Source: Terriglobia bacterium
GTDB lineage: Bacteria; Acidobacteriota; Terriglobia; Bryobacterales; Bryobacteraceae
Length of the DNA: 52,623 bases
Direction of reading: 5' to 3'
Assembly (NCBI GenBank): GCA_021324185.1
Contig: JAJPJN010000183.1
Coordinates: 1 to 52,623, forward strand
A program made the position numbers and the translations under genes. Shown here in pieces: positions 17,213 through 25,585 of this stretch. The notes below the pieces were generated by a model. It was not told the origin of the DNA. It saw nothing but the letters and a program-made list of their open reading frames with translations, and made no database searches. Position 1 is the first letter of the stretch, and each line of letters opens with the position of its first letter.

Positions 17213-17953
17213 ATGATATTACAACTTCAGGTATGGGCGTTTTGGCTCCTGCAGGAACAGGAGGGCATCAGTTTTGACCCTCGTTCCGTTTGGAGCAACA
17301 TGGGCGTGATGGCCAAATGCGTGGTCATTTGTCTGTTCATCATGTCGGCATGGTCGATCGGTGTCATGATCGACCGTCTGATTGCATATAACGCGGCTCG
17401 CAAGCAGTCCCGCGCGTTCGCTCCGGCAGTCGCCGGCGCGCTGCGCGAAGGCAAGCTCGATGAAGCCATCAAGATTGCTGACCGATTCAACAAGAGTCAC
17501 TTGGCAAAGGTCGTTGTCGCTGGTTTGCAGGAATTCAAGGCACACCAGATGAGCTCCGAGATTCCGGGCGAGGACATCGAAGCCTCTCGCCGTGCTCTCG
17601 AGCGTGCCGAAGCCATCGTTCACGCAGAGCTGAAGCGCGGCGTCAGTAGCCTCGCGACTATCGGCTCCACGGCTCCGTTCGTCGGTCTGTTCGGAACCGT
17701 GGTCGGCATCATGAACGCCTTCAAATCGATCTCGACTTCAAAGTCGACCGGTCTGGGCGCAGTCGCCGGCGGTATTTCGGAAGCCCTGATCACAACCGCC
17801 GTCGGTCTGTTCGTCGCCATCCCGGCCGTCTGGATGTTCAACTACTTCACGAACCGTATCGAAGCGTTCGATGTCGAGATGGGCAACTCCAGTTCGGAAT
17901 TGATCGATTACTTCCTGAAGCGCACGCAGAAGACTGCGGGCGCGGTGCGCTAA
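17213..17953 (+). CDS. exbB: ExbB/TolQ/MotA-family proton channel
   Basis: A 246-residue inner-membrane protein with three helices (about 33-52, 140-165 and 185-208) and the family pattern GVSSLATIGSTAPFVGLFGTVVGIMNAF followed by ISEALITTAVGLFVAIPAV. It forms the proton-conducting pentamer that drives TonB together with ExbD. A strong AGGAGAGAAGC ribosome site lies just upstream of ATG 17213. The cytoplasmic loop between helices 1 and 2 is ordinary in length. TolQ is the alternative name, but the tonB neighbour favours ExbB. A stem-loop follows before exbD. Confidence 0.93.
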   Translation: MILQLQVWAFWLLQEQEGISFDPRSVWSNMGVMAKCVVICLFIMSAWSIGVMIDRLIAYNAARKQSRAFAPAVAGALREGKLDEAIKIADRFNKSHLAKVVVAGLQEFKAHQMSSEIPGEDIEASRRALERAEAIVHAELKRGVSSLATIGSTAPFVGLFGTVVGIMNAFKSISTSKSTGLGAVAGGISEALITTAVGLFVAIPAVWMFNYFTNRIEAFDVEMGNSSSELIDYFLKRTQKTAGAVR

Positions 17954-17994
17954 AGCGCCATTTTAATGATTGTCTCGAGTTGAATCGATTTTGG

Positions 17995-18022
17995 GGGCGA
18001 GAGGCGAATACCGCCTCCGCCC
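17995..18022 (+). terminator. Intercistronic stem-loop between exbB and first exbD
   Basis: GGGCG-A-GAGGCG pairs with CGCCTC-CGCCC around a five-base loop, an 11-bp stem with one bulged A, followed by TTGTTTG. It is too weak in U-tract for a certain terminator. It may be an attenuator or an RNA-processing or stability element that sets the ExbB:ExbD ratio. Seen by eye only. Confidence 0.45.
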
Positions 18023-18066
18023 TTGTTTGAACTGGCTCGAGAAGGCTGATTTTAAGGAGTAGCGAA

Positions 18067-18513
18067 ATGAAATTACCTAAGGCGCCGCCAGTTGTTTCAG
18101 ACATTAACGTCACGCCCATGGTGGATGTGATGCTCGTGCTGCTGATCATCTTTATGGTCATCACGCCTATGTTGACGAAAGGTGCGCAGGTCAACCTGGT
18201 CAAGACGCGCAACCCGATCAAGATGCAGGACGCTGACAAAGAAGACGCAGTTCTGATTTCTATTACGCGCGACGGAAAGATCTGGCTGAGTCCGGGCAAT
18301 ACGATGATGCCGTTGGACCAGCTCGCTTCCAAGGTCAAGGATCTTCAGGCAGCGCGTACGGGTGACAAAACCGTCTATATCCGGGCCGACGCGCGCGCCA
18401 GATTTGGCGCAATTACCGACGTCATCGATCAGCTTCGGACGGACGGAGTGGATCAGCTCGGTTTGATAACGGAAGAGATTCAGGACAAGAACAAAAAAGG
18501 TTTAACTCTTTGA
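18067..18513 (+). CDS. exbD: ExbD/TolR-family protein, first copy
   Basis: A 148-residue protein with a short N-terminal cytoplasmic stub, one helix at about residues 19-39 with the proton-carrying Asp (INVTPMVDVMLVLLIIFMV), and a periplasmic domain ending QLGLITEEIQ. It pairs with ExbB to energise TonB. AAGGAGT lies at good spacing before the ATG. Its TGA overlaps the ATG of a small repeat-bearing ORF by one base (TGATG). A second, divergent exbD follows 200 bases later. Confidence 0.93.
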   Translation: MKLPKAPPVVSDINVTPMVDVMLVLLIIFMVITPMLTKGAQVNLVKTRNPIKMQDADKEDAVLISITRDGKIWLSPGNTMMPLDQLASKVKDLQAARTGDKTVYIRADARARFGAITDVIDQLRTDGVDQLGLITEEIQDKNKKGLTL

Positions 18514-18698
18514 TGGACCGCGCACAACGGCAGCAAACGCCTGTGGGCGTGGCTAAACGCGCACAACGGCAGCAAACGCCTGTGGGCGTGGCTAAACGCG
18601 CACAACGGCAGCAAACGCCTGTGCGCTTGGCAAAACGCGCACAACGGCAGCAAAACGCCTGTGCGCTTGGGGTTTTAGCTGATTTGAGTTTTAGCTGA
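18513..18698 (+). CDS. Candidate small basic repeat peptide, coupled to exbD
   Basis: A 61-residue ORF made of 13-residue repeats (AQRQQTPVGVAKR twice, then AQRQQTPVRLAKR, then a degenerate unit) ending in ALGVLADLSFS. The ATG overlaps the exbD stop as TGATG, an arrangement used for translational coupling, and the repeat length (39 bases) keeps the frame. Against it: a 39-base minisatellite leaves frames open by chance, there is no independent ribosome site, and I know no homologue. If made, the peptide is strongly basic and rich in Gln and Arg. The call is tentative. Confidence 0.35.
   Translation: MDRAQRQQTPVGVAKRAQRQQTPVGVAKRAQRQQTPVRLAKRAQRQQNACALGVLADLSFS
18519..18670 (+). repeat. 39-bp tandem repeat (about 4 units) between exbD genes
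   Basis: Units start at 18519, 18558, 18597 and 18636, each opening with CGCGCACAACGGCAGCAAA. Units 1 and 2 look identical. Unit 3 changes GGGCGTGGCT to GCGCTTGGCA. Unit 4 has one extra A and degrades after GCGCTTGG. A second short direct repeat, GTTTTAGCTGA, follows at 18672 and 18688. There are no unique spacers, so it is a minisatellite and not a CRISPR array. Confidence 0.9.
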
Positions 18699-18713
18699 AA
18701 GGATTTACAGCTT

Positions 18714-19142
18714 ATGGCAATGGCAGTTGGCGGCTCTGGAGGAGCCAAAGCGGATATCAACGTTACTCCGCTGATCGATGTGTTGCTGGTGCTGCTGATT
18801 ATCTTCATGGTGATCACGCCTTTGACGCCGCACGGACTGGATACGCTGGTGCCTCAACCACCACCGCCCAACCAGCCCCCGCCGCCGCCGAATCAGGATC
18901 CCACCGTGGTGGTGGAGATTTTGAAGGACACCAGCATGCAGATCAACGGTCAGCCGGTGAAGGAGTCGGATCTGCAGGCGCGGCTGGAGGATATTTTCAA
19001 GACGCGCGCGACCAAAGTCGTCTTCGTGAAGGGCGATCCGGATGTCGATTACCGCTATGTCGCCCGTGCGATTGACGACGCCAAAGGCGCCGGCCTGGAC
19101 AAAGTGGGCATCATGACGCCGAAGGTCGAGGCGGGACAATAG
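18714..19142 (+). CDS. exbD: ExbD/TolR-family protein, second copy
   Basis: A 142-residue ExbD-like protein. The helix at about residues 15-38 has INVTPLIDVLLVLLIIFMV with the conserved Asp. A proline-rich linker (QPPPPNQPPPPPNQ) follows that the first copy lacks, then a periplasmic domain ending VGIMTPK. Paired ExbD paralogues beside one ExbB are common in this type of TonB cluster; the two may form mixed complexes, or one may be dedicated to another partner. AAAGGATTTACAGCTT precedes the ATG. The TPR lipoprotein starts 17 bases after the stop. Confidence 0.93.
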   Translation: MAMAVGGSGGAKADINVTPLIDVLLVLLIIFMVITPLTPHGLDTLVPQPPPPNQPPPPPNQDPTVVVEILKDTSMQINGQPVKESDLQARLEDIFKTRATKVVFVKGDPDVDYRYVARAIDDAKGAGLDKVGIMTPKVEAGQ

Positions 19143-19159
19143 CCCGGAGGAACATAGCC

Positions 19160-19990
19160 ATGCGATTTTCGAAGGTAGCGTCCTTTGCGCTGTGCGCGGG
19201 CATGATTGTCTGCACCACCGGGTGCGCCAAGCTCGAGTCGCGCGACGACATGAATAAAGGCGTTCAGGCATACAAGAACAACAAGTATGCCGACGCGGTG
19301 AAGTACTTCAAAGAAGCAGTCCGGCTGGATCCAACGAACCAGAACGCGCAACTCTATCTGGCGACCTCATACATGATCCAGTGGGTACCGGGAGTCGACT
19401 CGCCCGACAATCAAAAGATGTACACCGCGGCCAAGCAGGAGTTTCAAAAGGTTCTGCAACACGATCCGAAGAACTCGCTGGCCCTCGCCTCTATGGCCTC
19501 CATGGCGTTCAACTCGGCGCAAGGCGCCGGGACGAATATGGAGCAGAAGATGTCCTATCTGCAGGATGCGGCCAAATGGAATGAGCGCCGGATTGAGGTC
19601 GATCCCAAGGATTCCGAACCATATTATTATCTCGGCGTGATTGACTGGACCAGAGCATTCGCTCCCATCCAGACAGCGCGCGTCGATGAAAAAATGAAGC
19701 CGGATGACCCCGGGCCACTGAAGGATCCAAAGGTTAAGGCAGAGCTGAAGGACAAATATTGGAACGACATCGTCGACGGCATGGACAACCTGAAGAAGTG
19801 CCTCCAGTACGACAAAGAGAATGAAGACGCCATGTCCTACATGAACCTGCTGCTTCGCGAAAAGGCAGCGCTGGAAGATACGCCAGAGCAGGCCAAGGCC
19901 GATGTGGCGCAAGCGGAAGACTGGTCGAACAAGTCGCTCGATATGAAGCGCATCAAAGCTTCGCGTCCGGCTCCTAAGACCGCCAGCTAA
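19160..19990 (+). CDS. TPR-repeat lipoprotein
   Basis: A 276-residue exported protein. The signal peptide ends in a lipobox (CTTGC, lipidated Cys at about residue 22). TPR-like helical repeats follow (AYKNNKYADAVKYFKEAVRLDPTN; then KQEFQKVLQHDPKN; then a third unit near DPKDSEPYYYLGV). It is probably anchored to a membrane facing the periplasm and acts as a protein-interaction scaffold. It is the last gene of the sec/ton block, preceded by CCGGAGGAAC. A role in assembling the TonB system or its cargo is inferred from position. Its stop lies only 2 bases from the stop of the convergent gene. Confidence 0.88.
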   Translation: MRFSKVASFALCAGMIVCTTGCAKLESRDDMNKGVQAYKNNKYADAVKYFKEAVRLDPTNQNAQLYLATSYMIQWVPGVDSPDNQKMYTAAKQEFQKVLQHDPKNSLALASMASMAFNSAQGAGTNMEQKMSYLQDAAKWNERRIEVDPKDSEPYYYLGVIDWTRAFAPIQTARVDEKMKPDDPGPLKDPKVKAELKDKYWNDIVDGMDNLKKCLQYDKENEDAMSYMNLLLREKAALEDTPEQAKADVAQAEDWSNKSLDMKRIKASRPAPKTAS

Positions 19991-19992
19991 AT

Positions 19993-20481
19993 CTAAGCAA
20001 TGGAATACGTCCGAAACAGCGCATCGCGCTGTTTCGGAACAAACCCGGCCTCTCGAATCAGCCGGCGCAACTCCTCTTCCGTAACCACTCCCTCCGCGAG
20101 TTCCAAATCATCAGCGCCAAATCGCAGGCTTACTTGCGCCACCTTTAAGCCGAACAACTTCGTGCTGCCCTGGATGTGGGGCACGTCGTCAAGAAAGAGG
20201 CGCGAAAGGGCGACTGTTTTCAGGTATTCCACGCCCGTTGCGCCTGCCGCCACGAGCGGCCGGAAAACAGTGATTCTCGTGTGCGACAATTCGGCCAACC
20301 GATCCACACGTTCTTCTGCGCCACCCAGGAAAACATGCTCAAAAACGGCTTCTTCCGGCGAGAGCGTATAGCTGACGATGGATTCGGGGTGCAGGCGTTT
20401 GCGAACTGCATCGGCTTCTAAACCGAGCGCAACAAGATCGTTGCGGTTCCACAGTTCAACTGCCTGTTGTCGCGTAAGCAT
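19993..20481 (-). CDS. MqnC/MqnE-like protein lacking the radical-SAM core
   Basis: A 162-residue protein whose two ends match futalosine-pathway radical-SAM enzymes, while the middle is gone. Residues 1-40 (LTRQQAVELWNRNDLVALG, then ADAVRKRLHPE) resemble the MqnC/MqnE N-terminus. Residues 78-155 (GATGVEYLKTVALSRLFLDD, GLKVAQVSLRFGADDL, EEELRRLIREAGFVPKQRD) resemble the C-terminus. The CxxxCxxC cluster loop and most of the barrel are absent; there is no cysteine at all. The ATG lies inside the 3' end of mqnA (26-base overlap), so it is co-translated. It is probably a non-catalytic partner or regulator in menaquinone synthesis. A decayed remnant is possible, but the frame is clean. Confidence 0.75.
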   Translation of the reverse strand: MLTRQQAVELWNRNDLVALGLEADAVRKRLHPESIVSYTLSPEEAVFEHVFLGGAEERVDRLAELSHTRITVFRPLVAAGATGVEYLKTVALSRLFLDDVPHIQGSTKLFGLKVAQVSLRFGADDLELAEGVVTEEELRRLIREAGFVPKQRDALFRTYSIA

Positions 20482-21250
20482 CTGTCTTTTCCAATCCCGC
20501 CCATTGGACAAACGTGCGGAGTCCTTCCATTTCTTTCTCGCCCAGCACGAACCGGATGTGATGGCGCAGATACGTTTCAGCAAGCGCCCGTGTGACGCCA
20601 CGCTTTCCGTATTCGCTTTCGATGATCTCGTCGATATGCGTACTGCCGAACTCATAGGACGCCGTCGTGATGCGCGCAAGCCCCGGCGCGGGCTGCCTGC
20701 CTGCCCAGGCAGCGAACACCATCGGCAGGCCCGTCAGCTTTCTCCATTCGTCTCCTAAATCGAGGTGCTCATACGGCAGACTCTGTGGATCCAAACGCAG
20801 GGCCGGATCGCCGATGATGAGCGCCGCATCCGATTGGGCGAGCATGTCTTCAAGCCGCGGTTCCTGCGCGGTAATTTCCGGCTCCACGCCAAAGCGTTCG
20901 GCGAGAATGATGCGCGCCAACTGCACTGAAGTGCGTGACCCGATATCGGCGGCTACGGTCTGCACCTTGCGCCAGGGAACGCGCGAGAACAGGAGGATAC
21001 TGCGCACCGGGCCGAAGCAGGCGATGCCCACGCCCGGAACAATTTCGAGCCGCTGGCGCGTAATCTCTGCGACTGGGACCAGCCCAACTTCGAGCTGGCC
21101 GCTTTCCAGTTGCCGGGCGCATTCAGAAGGGAGGGAAAAACTCAGGTCAACTTGCTCACGCTGCTCGCCATGCAGCATACCCCAGACGAGCGGAACTGTG
21201 TTCAGATAACTGACGGCGCCGATGCGGAATTTGTGCCGAGTCGAGTTCAA
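20456..21250 (-). CDS. mqnA: Chorismate dehydratase MqnA (futalosine menaquinone pathway)
   Basis: An MqnA/MqnD-family protein of about 264 residues that dehydrates chorismate to 3-enolpyruvyl-benzoate, the first step of the futalosine route to menaquinone. The start region FRIGAVSYLNTVPLVWGM is diagnostic, followed by SECARQLESGQLEVGLVPVAE, then GPVRSILLFSR, and IIGDPALR. The two-lobe periplasmic-binding fold is expected. The start is uncertain: the TTG at 21250 gives a family-like N-terminus; another TTG at 21283, inside queE, is possible; no ATG fits. It overlaps the core-less MqnC/E-like gene by 26 bases. The other mqn genes are not in the window. Confidence 0.92.
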   Translation of the reverse strand: MNSTRHKFRIGAVSYLNTVPLVWGMLHGEQREQVDLSFSLPSECARQLESGQLEVGLVPVAEITRQRLEIVPGVGIACFGPVRSILLFSRVPWRKVQTVAADIGSRTSVQLARIILAERFGVEPEITAQEPRLEDMLAQSDAALIIGDPALRLDPQSLPYEHLDLGDEWRKLTGLPMVFAAWAGRQPAPGLARITTASYEFGSTHIDEIIESEYGKRGVTRALAETYLRHHIRFVLGEKEMEGLRTFVQWAGLEKTDAYATTGS

Positions 21251-21258
21251 CCTCCATC

Positions 21259-21942
21259 TTAGACGCCGCGCTGATTGCCCCAAAGCTCAACGTGCAATCT
21301 CGGGCTGAATCGATAGCCGTGTTCCTTGCAGATTTCGGCCAGCCACAACCCGCGTTCGCGCAGCACCTCGCGATTGATCCCTTCGGGCATTAAGACGATT
21401 TGTCCGGCCGCCGCCCCCAGCTCGCTCTGCATCTTTTCGATCTCCTCCAGATCAGAGGGCGAGGCCACGACAAACTTGATCTGATACGCATAGTCCGCCA
21501 TCAGCTTGCTCAATACCGCCGGCCGGTACCGGAGCCGTTCGTGCTGCGGCGCCCAGCGGCCGCCCTCGCGATTCCAAGGGGTAGAATTCGCGAGCTTCGG
21601 GCTGATGCTCATCAGATCGCAGCGGACGGCTTGATACACCGTGCCGGCTGTCTCGATCGTGATATGCGCTCCGGTCGCGGCAATCGCTTCCGTAAGAGCC
21701 GCCATTTCGGGTGCGATCATCGGCTCACCGCCCGTAATGACCACATGCGAAGCCCCGAACGACTGTGCACGCTCAGCGATTTGGGTAATCGTTAATTCTT
21801 CGCCTTCCGGCTGCCAGGAGGTATAGGGCGTGTCGCACCAGGTGCAGCGCAGATTGCAGCCAGAGGTGCGCACAAACACTGAAGGCACGCCCACCAATGT
21901 GCCTTCGCCCTGAATGGAATAAAAAATCTCCGCGATTTTCAC
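21259..21942 (-). CDS. queE: 7-carboxy-7-deazaguanine synthase QueE
   Basis: A 227-residue radical-SAM enzyme that rearranges carboxytetrahydropterin to 7-carboxy-7-deazaguanine in queuosine synthesis. The cluster cysteines Cys29, Cys33 and Cys36 appear in [13 protein letters not shown], preceded by [12 protein letters not shown], which is typical of QueE. VITGGEP (SAM binding) and a reduced barrel follow. Its first four bases overlap queC (ATGA). mqnA begins about the point where it ends. Confidence 0.96.
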   Translation of the reverse strand: MKIAEIFYSIQGEGTLVGVPSVFVRTSGCNLRCTWCDTPYTSWQPEGEELTITQIAERAQSFGASHVVITGGEPMIAPEMAALTEAIAATGAHITIETAGTVYQAVRCDLMSISPKLANSTPWNREGGRWAPQHERLRYRPAVLSKLMADYAYQIKFVVASPSDLEEIEKMQSELGAAAGQIVLMPEGINREVLRERGLWLAEICKEHGYRFSPRLHVELWGNQRGV

Positions 21943-22625
21943 TTAAGTGCGGGGTCGGAGACACCCGCCTCATCGAAGCCTTTTCGCCGCAGCAAACAGG
22001 AATCACAGTGCCCGCAGGGCCGGCCTTGCGGGTCAGGATCATAGCAACTGTGCGTCAGGCTCAAATCGACGCCCAGAGCGATAGCCGCGCGAACGATGTC
22101 GGATTTGCTCATGCGAATGAGCGGGGCGCGAATGCTGATGCGGGATCTTCCTTCTACGCCTGCCTTTGTAGCAAGATTTGCCATGCGCTCGAAGGCTTCG
22201 ATGAACTCGGGCCGGCAATCGGGATAGCCGGAATAATCGATCGCGTTCACGCCGATGAAAATGTCGGAAGCGTTTCTCACCTCTGCGTAGGCGAGCGCAA
22301 AGGAAAGAAAAATCGTGTTGCGAGCCGGTACGTATGTGACGGGAATGCCATTGCCCATTTCGGCAGCGCTGCGCTGCTTCGGAACATCCATATCGCTGGT
22401 GAGTGCCGAGCCGCCGAACGCGCGCAGATCAATGGCGATGATCTTATGCTCGGCCGCTTTGAGGTGTTCCGCCACGCGGGCAGCCGCTTCCAATTCCAGC
22501 CGGTGCCGCTGCCCGTAGTCAAAAGACAAACAGTAGTTTTCAAAGCCATCGTGGCGCGCAATCGCGAGGCATGTGGCCGAATCCAAGCCGCCGCTGAGCA
22601 GGCAAATCGCTCGCTTCGGAATCAT
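21939..22625 (-). CDS. queC: 7-cyano-7-deazaguanine synthase QueC
   Basis: A 228-residue ATP-dependent enzyme that converts 7-carboxy-7-deazaguanine to preQ0. The PP-loop SGGLDS is at residues 11-16, [10 protein letters not shown] follows, and the C-terminal zinc site is visible as THSCYDPD plus [11 protein letters not shown]. It overlaps xseA at its start and queE at its end by 4 bases each. Together with queE and the distant tgt it gives most of preQ/queuosine synthesis; queD, queF and the late genes are not seen here. Confidence 0.97.
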   Translation of the reverse strand: MIPKRAICLLSGGLDSATCLAIARHDGFENYCLSFDYGQRHRLELEAAARVAEHLKAAEHKIIAIDLRAFGGSALTSDMDVPKQRSAAEMGNGIPVTYVPARNTIFLSFALAYAEVRNASDIFIGVNAIDYSGYPDCRPEFIEAFERMANLATKAGVEGRSRISIRAPLIRMSKSDIVRAAIALGVDLSLTHSCYDPDPQGRPCGHCDSCLLRRKGFDEAGVSDPALK

Positions 22626-24010
22626 TCCGTCTCATCCTTGCGGGTGACGGAAGCCGTAAGGCGTCCCGCATGCAGGCGGATATCCAGCAGTTCACCGACA
22701 TTCGCTTCGCCTGCAGCGCGGATGATATGGTTCTGCGCGTTTGACACAATCGCATAGCCGCGGCTGAGCACCGCAAGAGGACTGAGTTGGGTCAGATGCG
22801 CTTCCAAAGCTTCCTGGCGCCGGCGGCCTTTCTCGAGCCGCGCGACAATCAAGCGGCGCAAGCTTTGCTCCAGAAGCTCCTGCTGGTGGCGGATTCGCGC
22901 AAAACGCAGGCGCAGGTTAGCGGCTTCCAGGCGCTTCGTTGAATCAGCTAGAGCGCGAGCGCGGGCTTCAATCAAACGACGTTCCAATCGCAACAGCCGC
23001 TCGTGCGCATCGTCCAACCGCTGCATACGCTTGCCGATCGCGCGATGCACGACGGTACTAGCCCGTTCGGCGCCGCGCCGGTGCAGATCGCGCGATGCGA
23101 GAAGCAAGCGGTAACGAATCGCCTGAATGGCTTTGGCACGGCACCCGGCAAGCTGCTCGAACAAGCTCTCGCGCGTGCAGATCACCATCTCGGCGGCCGC
23201 GGATGGTGTCGGAGCGCGCAGGTCAGCGACAAAATCGGCGATCGTGAAATCGGTCTCATGGCCGACTGCAGAAATAACGGGCACGCGCGAGGCGGCAATC
23301 GTTCGCGCGACAACTTCCTCATTGAAGGTCCAAAGATCTTCGAGTGAGCCGCCGCCACGGGCCAGAATCACGACGTCCGCCCACGTTTTGGAACTGAAAT
23401 AACGCAGGCCGTCGCAGATCTGCTGCGCGGCGCCTTCGCCCTGTACCTGCGCCGGAAAGAGTCGGATGTGTAGCCCGGGAAAGCGCCGTTCCAAAACATG
23501 CAGCATGTCGCGGATGACTGCTCCTGTTGGGGAAGTCACGATGCCGATGCGCCTGGGCAGCTTCGGGAGAGACCGCTTTTTTTCCGCATCGAACAGGCCT
23601 TCGGCCGCGAGCTTCTTTTTCAACTGCTCGAATGCGATCTGCAGCGCACCGGCGCCTTGCGGCTCCAGCAACTCGACAATGAGCTGGTACTCGCCCCGGA
23701 CTTCGTAGACTTCCAGGCGGCCGCGCGCCAGTACGGCGAGTCCATCTTGCGGCCGGAACTTGGCAAACCGCGCTGCGCCTTTGAAGAGCACGCACTTGAG
23801 CTGGCTCTGACCATCTTTCAAAGAAAAATAGAAATGGCCGCTCGTGACGGTGCGGCAGCCGGAGATCTCGCCTGCCACCCAGATATTTGAAAACTCCGAC
23901 TCGAACAGGCGCTGCACGGCGCCGTTGATCTCAGAGACGGTGAAGACGCGCCGCTCAGGTCCCCAGGCAAGCTGCAGTTGCGCCGGTCCTGTCACATCGC
24001 GTGCCGCCAT
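22622..24010 (-). CDS. xseA: Exodeoxyribonuclease VII large subunit
   Basis: A 462-residue XseA. An N-terminal OB-fold ([28 protein letters not shown]) binds single-stranded DNA. The catalytic core follows with [41 protein letters not shown] and [29 protein letters not shown] long Arg/Leu-rich coiled coil and a small C-terminal domain ([14 protein letters not shown]) complete it. The small subunit xseB is not adjacent. It is the first gene of the - strand operon, divergent from glnA across 131 bases, and its stop overlaps queC by 4 bases. Confidence 0.96.
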   Translation of the reverse strand: MAARDVTGPAQLQLAWGPERRVFTVSEINGAVQRLFESEFSNIWVAGEISGCRTVTSGHFYFSLKDGQSQLKCVLFKGAARFAKFRPQDGLAVLARGRLEVYEVRGEYQLIVELLEPQGAGALQIAFEQLKKKLAAEGLFDAEKKRSLPKLPRRIGIVTSPTGAVIRDMLHVLERRFPGLHIRLFPAQVQGEGAAQQICDGLRYFSSKTWADVVILARGGGSLEDLWTFNEEVVARTIAASRVPVISAVGHETDFTIADFVADLRAPTPSAAAEMVICTRESLFEQLAGCRAKAIQAIRYRLLLASRDLHRRGAERASTVVHRAIGKRMQRLDDAHERLLRLERRLIEARARALADSTKRLEAANLRLRFARIRHQQELLEQSLRRLIVARLEKGRRRQEALEAHLTQLSPLAVLSRGYAIVSNAQNHIIRAAGEANVGELLDIRLHAGRLTASVTRKDETE

Positions 24011-24141
24011 AGCTCACTTTCTAGTTTCAACCATGCGCTCCCGCCTGCGGGCAGTGCTATTCTAACGAGTTGCCCGGATTTCTCCGCGTTGCGAGTCCGA
24101 CGCGCCACCCCCCAACCTAGATTATTGTTTTTGGAGATTTG

Positions 24142-25551
24142 ATGAACGCCAAAGAAGCGCTTGAATTTGCTAAGAAGAACGACGCCCGCCAGGTTGACCT
24201 CCGCTTTACCGACCTGCCGGGCTTGAGCCAGCATATCTCCTATCCGATCGGGATGTTGAGCGAGGACTCGTTTGAAGACGGCTTCGGGATTGATGGATCC
24301 AGCATCCGCGGATGGGCAGCTATCAACGAGAGCGACATGCTGATTATTCCGGATCCATCGACGACCTTCATGGATCCGTTTGCCGAGACGCGCACGATCG
24401 TGATGCTGGGCGATATCATCGACCCGATTACGCGCCAGCACTATGATCGCGACCCGCGCTGGATTGCCAAGAAAGCCGAGATGTATCTGAAGAACAGCGG
24501 GATCGCGGATACGGCTTACTTCGGAGCCGAAGCCGAGTTCTTCATCTTCGACAACATACGTTTCGATCAGAACCAGCACAGCGGGTTCTACTTCATCGAT
24601 GCCGAAGAAGGCCGCTGGAATTCCAGCCGCGAGCACAACAATCTGGGCTACCGGCCGCGCTACAAGGAAGGTTATTTCCCGGTTCCTCCAACAGATCACT
24701 ACCAGGATCTGCGCAGCGAGATGGTGGCGACGATGGCGGAGTGCGGCTTGCAGATTGAATGCCATCATCACGAAGTGGCCTCCGGCGGCCAATGCGAGAT
24801 CGATCAAAAGTTCGACACGCTGGTGAAGTCGGCCGACAACATGATGCTGTACAAGTACGTCGTCCGCAACGTCGCGTACCAGTACGGCAAGAGTGTTACG
24901 TTCATGCCGAAGCCGCTATTTGGAGACAACGGCAGCGGGATGCACACGCATCAAAGCCTGTGGTCCGACGGCAAGCCGCTCTTTGCCGGTGACAACTATG
25001 CTGGTTTGAGCCAGACTGCTTTGTGGTATATCGGCGGGTTGCTGCGGCACGCGCGCGCACTATCGGCTATCATTGCGCCGACTACCAACAGCTATAAGCG
25101 GCTGGTGCCGGGATATGAAGCACCGGTGAATCTGGCGTATTCACGGCGCAATCGCTCAGCGGCCGTGCGCATCCCCATGTATTCCAACAGCCCGAAATCG
25201 AAGCGCATCGAGTTCCGGCCGCCGGACCCGGCCTCGAATCCTTATCTGGCATTCGCGGCGATGATGATGGCGGGGCTGGATGGAGTGTTGAACAAGATCG
25301 ATCCCGGCGAGCCACTCGACAAAGACATCTACGACCTTTCTCCGGAAGAGATGAAGAAGGTGCCTTCCATGCCCGGAACACTCGATGAGGCGCTGACGTG
25401 CTTGGAAGACGATCACGCATTCCTGACCAAGGGAGACGTCTTTTCCGAGGAACTGATTGAAACCTTTGTCAGCTATAAACGCAAGTCAGAAGCCGAAGCG
25501 GTTCGTCTTCGCCCGCATCCGTACGAATTCGCACTCTATTACGACATCTAA
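24142..25551 (+). CDS. glnA: Glutamine synthetase type I (GSI-beta)
   Basis: A 469-residue glutamine synthetase that makes glutamine from glutamate, ammonia and ATP. Present are the N-terminal beta-grasp, DGSSIRGW (the latch region), AEAEFFIFD (metal Glu), a [18 protein letters not shown] stretch (ammonia/ATP site), NRSAAVRIP and [10 protein letters not shown]. Tyr397 in DIYDLSPEE falls at the E. coli adenylylation position, so GlnE-type control is likely. The ATG at 24142 is chosen over the TTG one codon earlier because TTGGAG lies at proper spacing. It stands alone, with xseA divergent and pheA convergent across a stem-loop. Confidence 0.98.
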   Translation: MNAKEALEFAKKNDARQVDLRFTDLPGLSQHISYPIGMLSEDSFEDGFGIDGSSIRGWAAINESDMLIIPDPSTTFMDPFAETRTIVMLGDIIDPITRQHYDRDPRWIAKKAEMYLKNSGIADTAYFGAEAEFFIFDNIRFDQNQHSGFYFIDAEEGRWNSSREHNNLGYRPRYKEGYFPVPPTDHYQDLRSEMVATMAECGLQIECHHHEVASGGQCEIDQKFDTLVKSADNMMLYKYVVRNVAYQYGKSVTFMPKPLFGDNGSGMHTHQSLWSDGKPLFAGDNYAGLSQTALWYIGGLLRHARALSAIIAPTTNSYKRLVPGYEAPVNLAYSRRNRSAAVRIPMYSNSPKSKRIEFRPPDPASNPYLAFAAMMMAGLDGVLNKIDPGEPLDKDIYDLSPEEMKKVPSMPGTLDEALTCLEDDHAFLTKGDVFSEELIETFVSYKRKSEAEAVRLRPHPYEFALYYDI

Positions 25552-25555
25552 GTTC

Positions 25556-25585
25556 ATCAGCCCAGGCTCTAGGGCGTGGGCTGAT
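25556..25585. terminator. Stem-loop between convergent glnA and pheA
   Basis: ATCAGCCCA (25556-25564) pairs perfectly with TGGGCTGAT (25577-25585) around a 12-base loop. It starts 5 bases after the glnA stop and runs into the last codons of pheA, so both transcripts could form it. A clear U-tract is missing, so the call as a bidirectional terminator is provisional. Confidence 0.55.

Noticed and set aside
18519-18670. CRISPR-like regular repeats
   Set aside because: The units are contiguous with no unique spacers and no cas genes nearby; it is a minisatellite.
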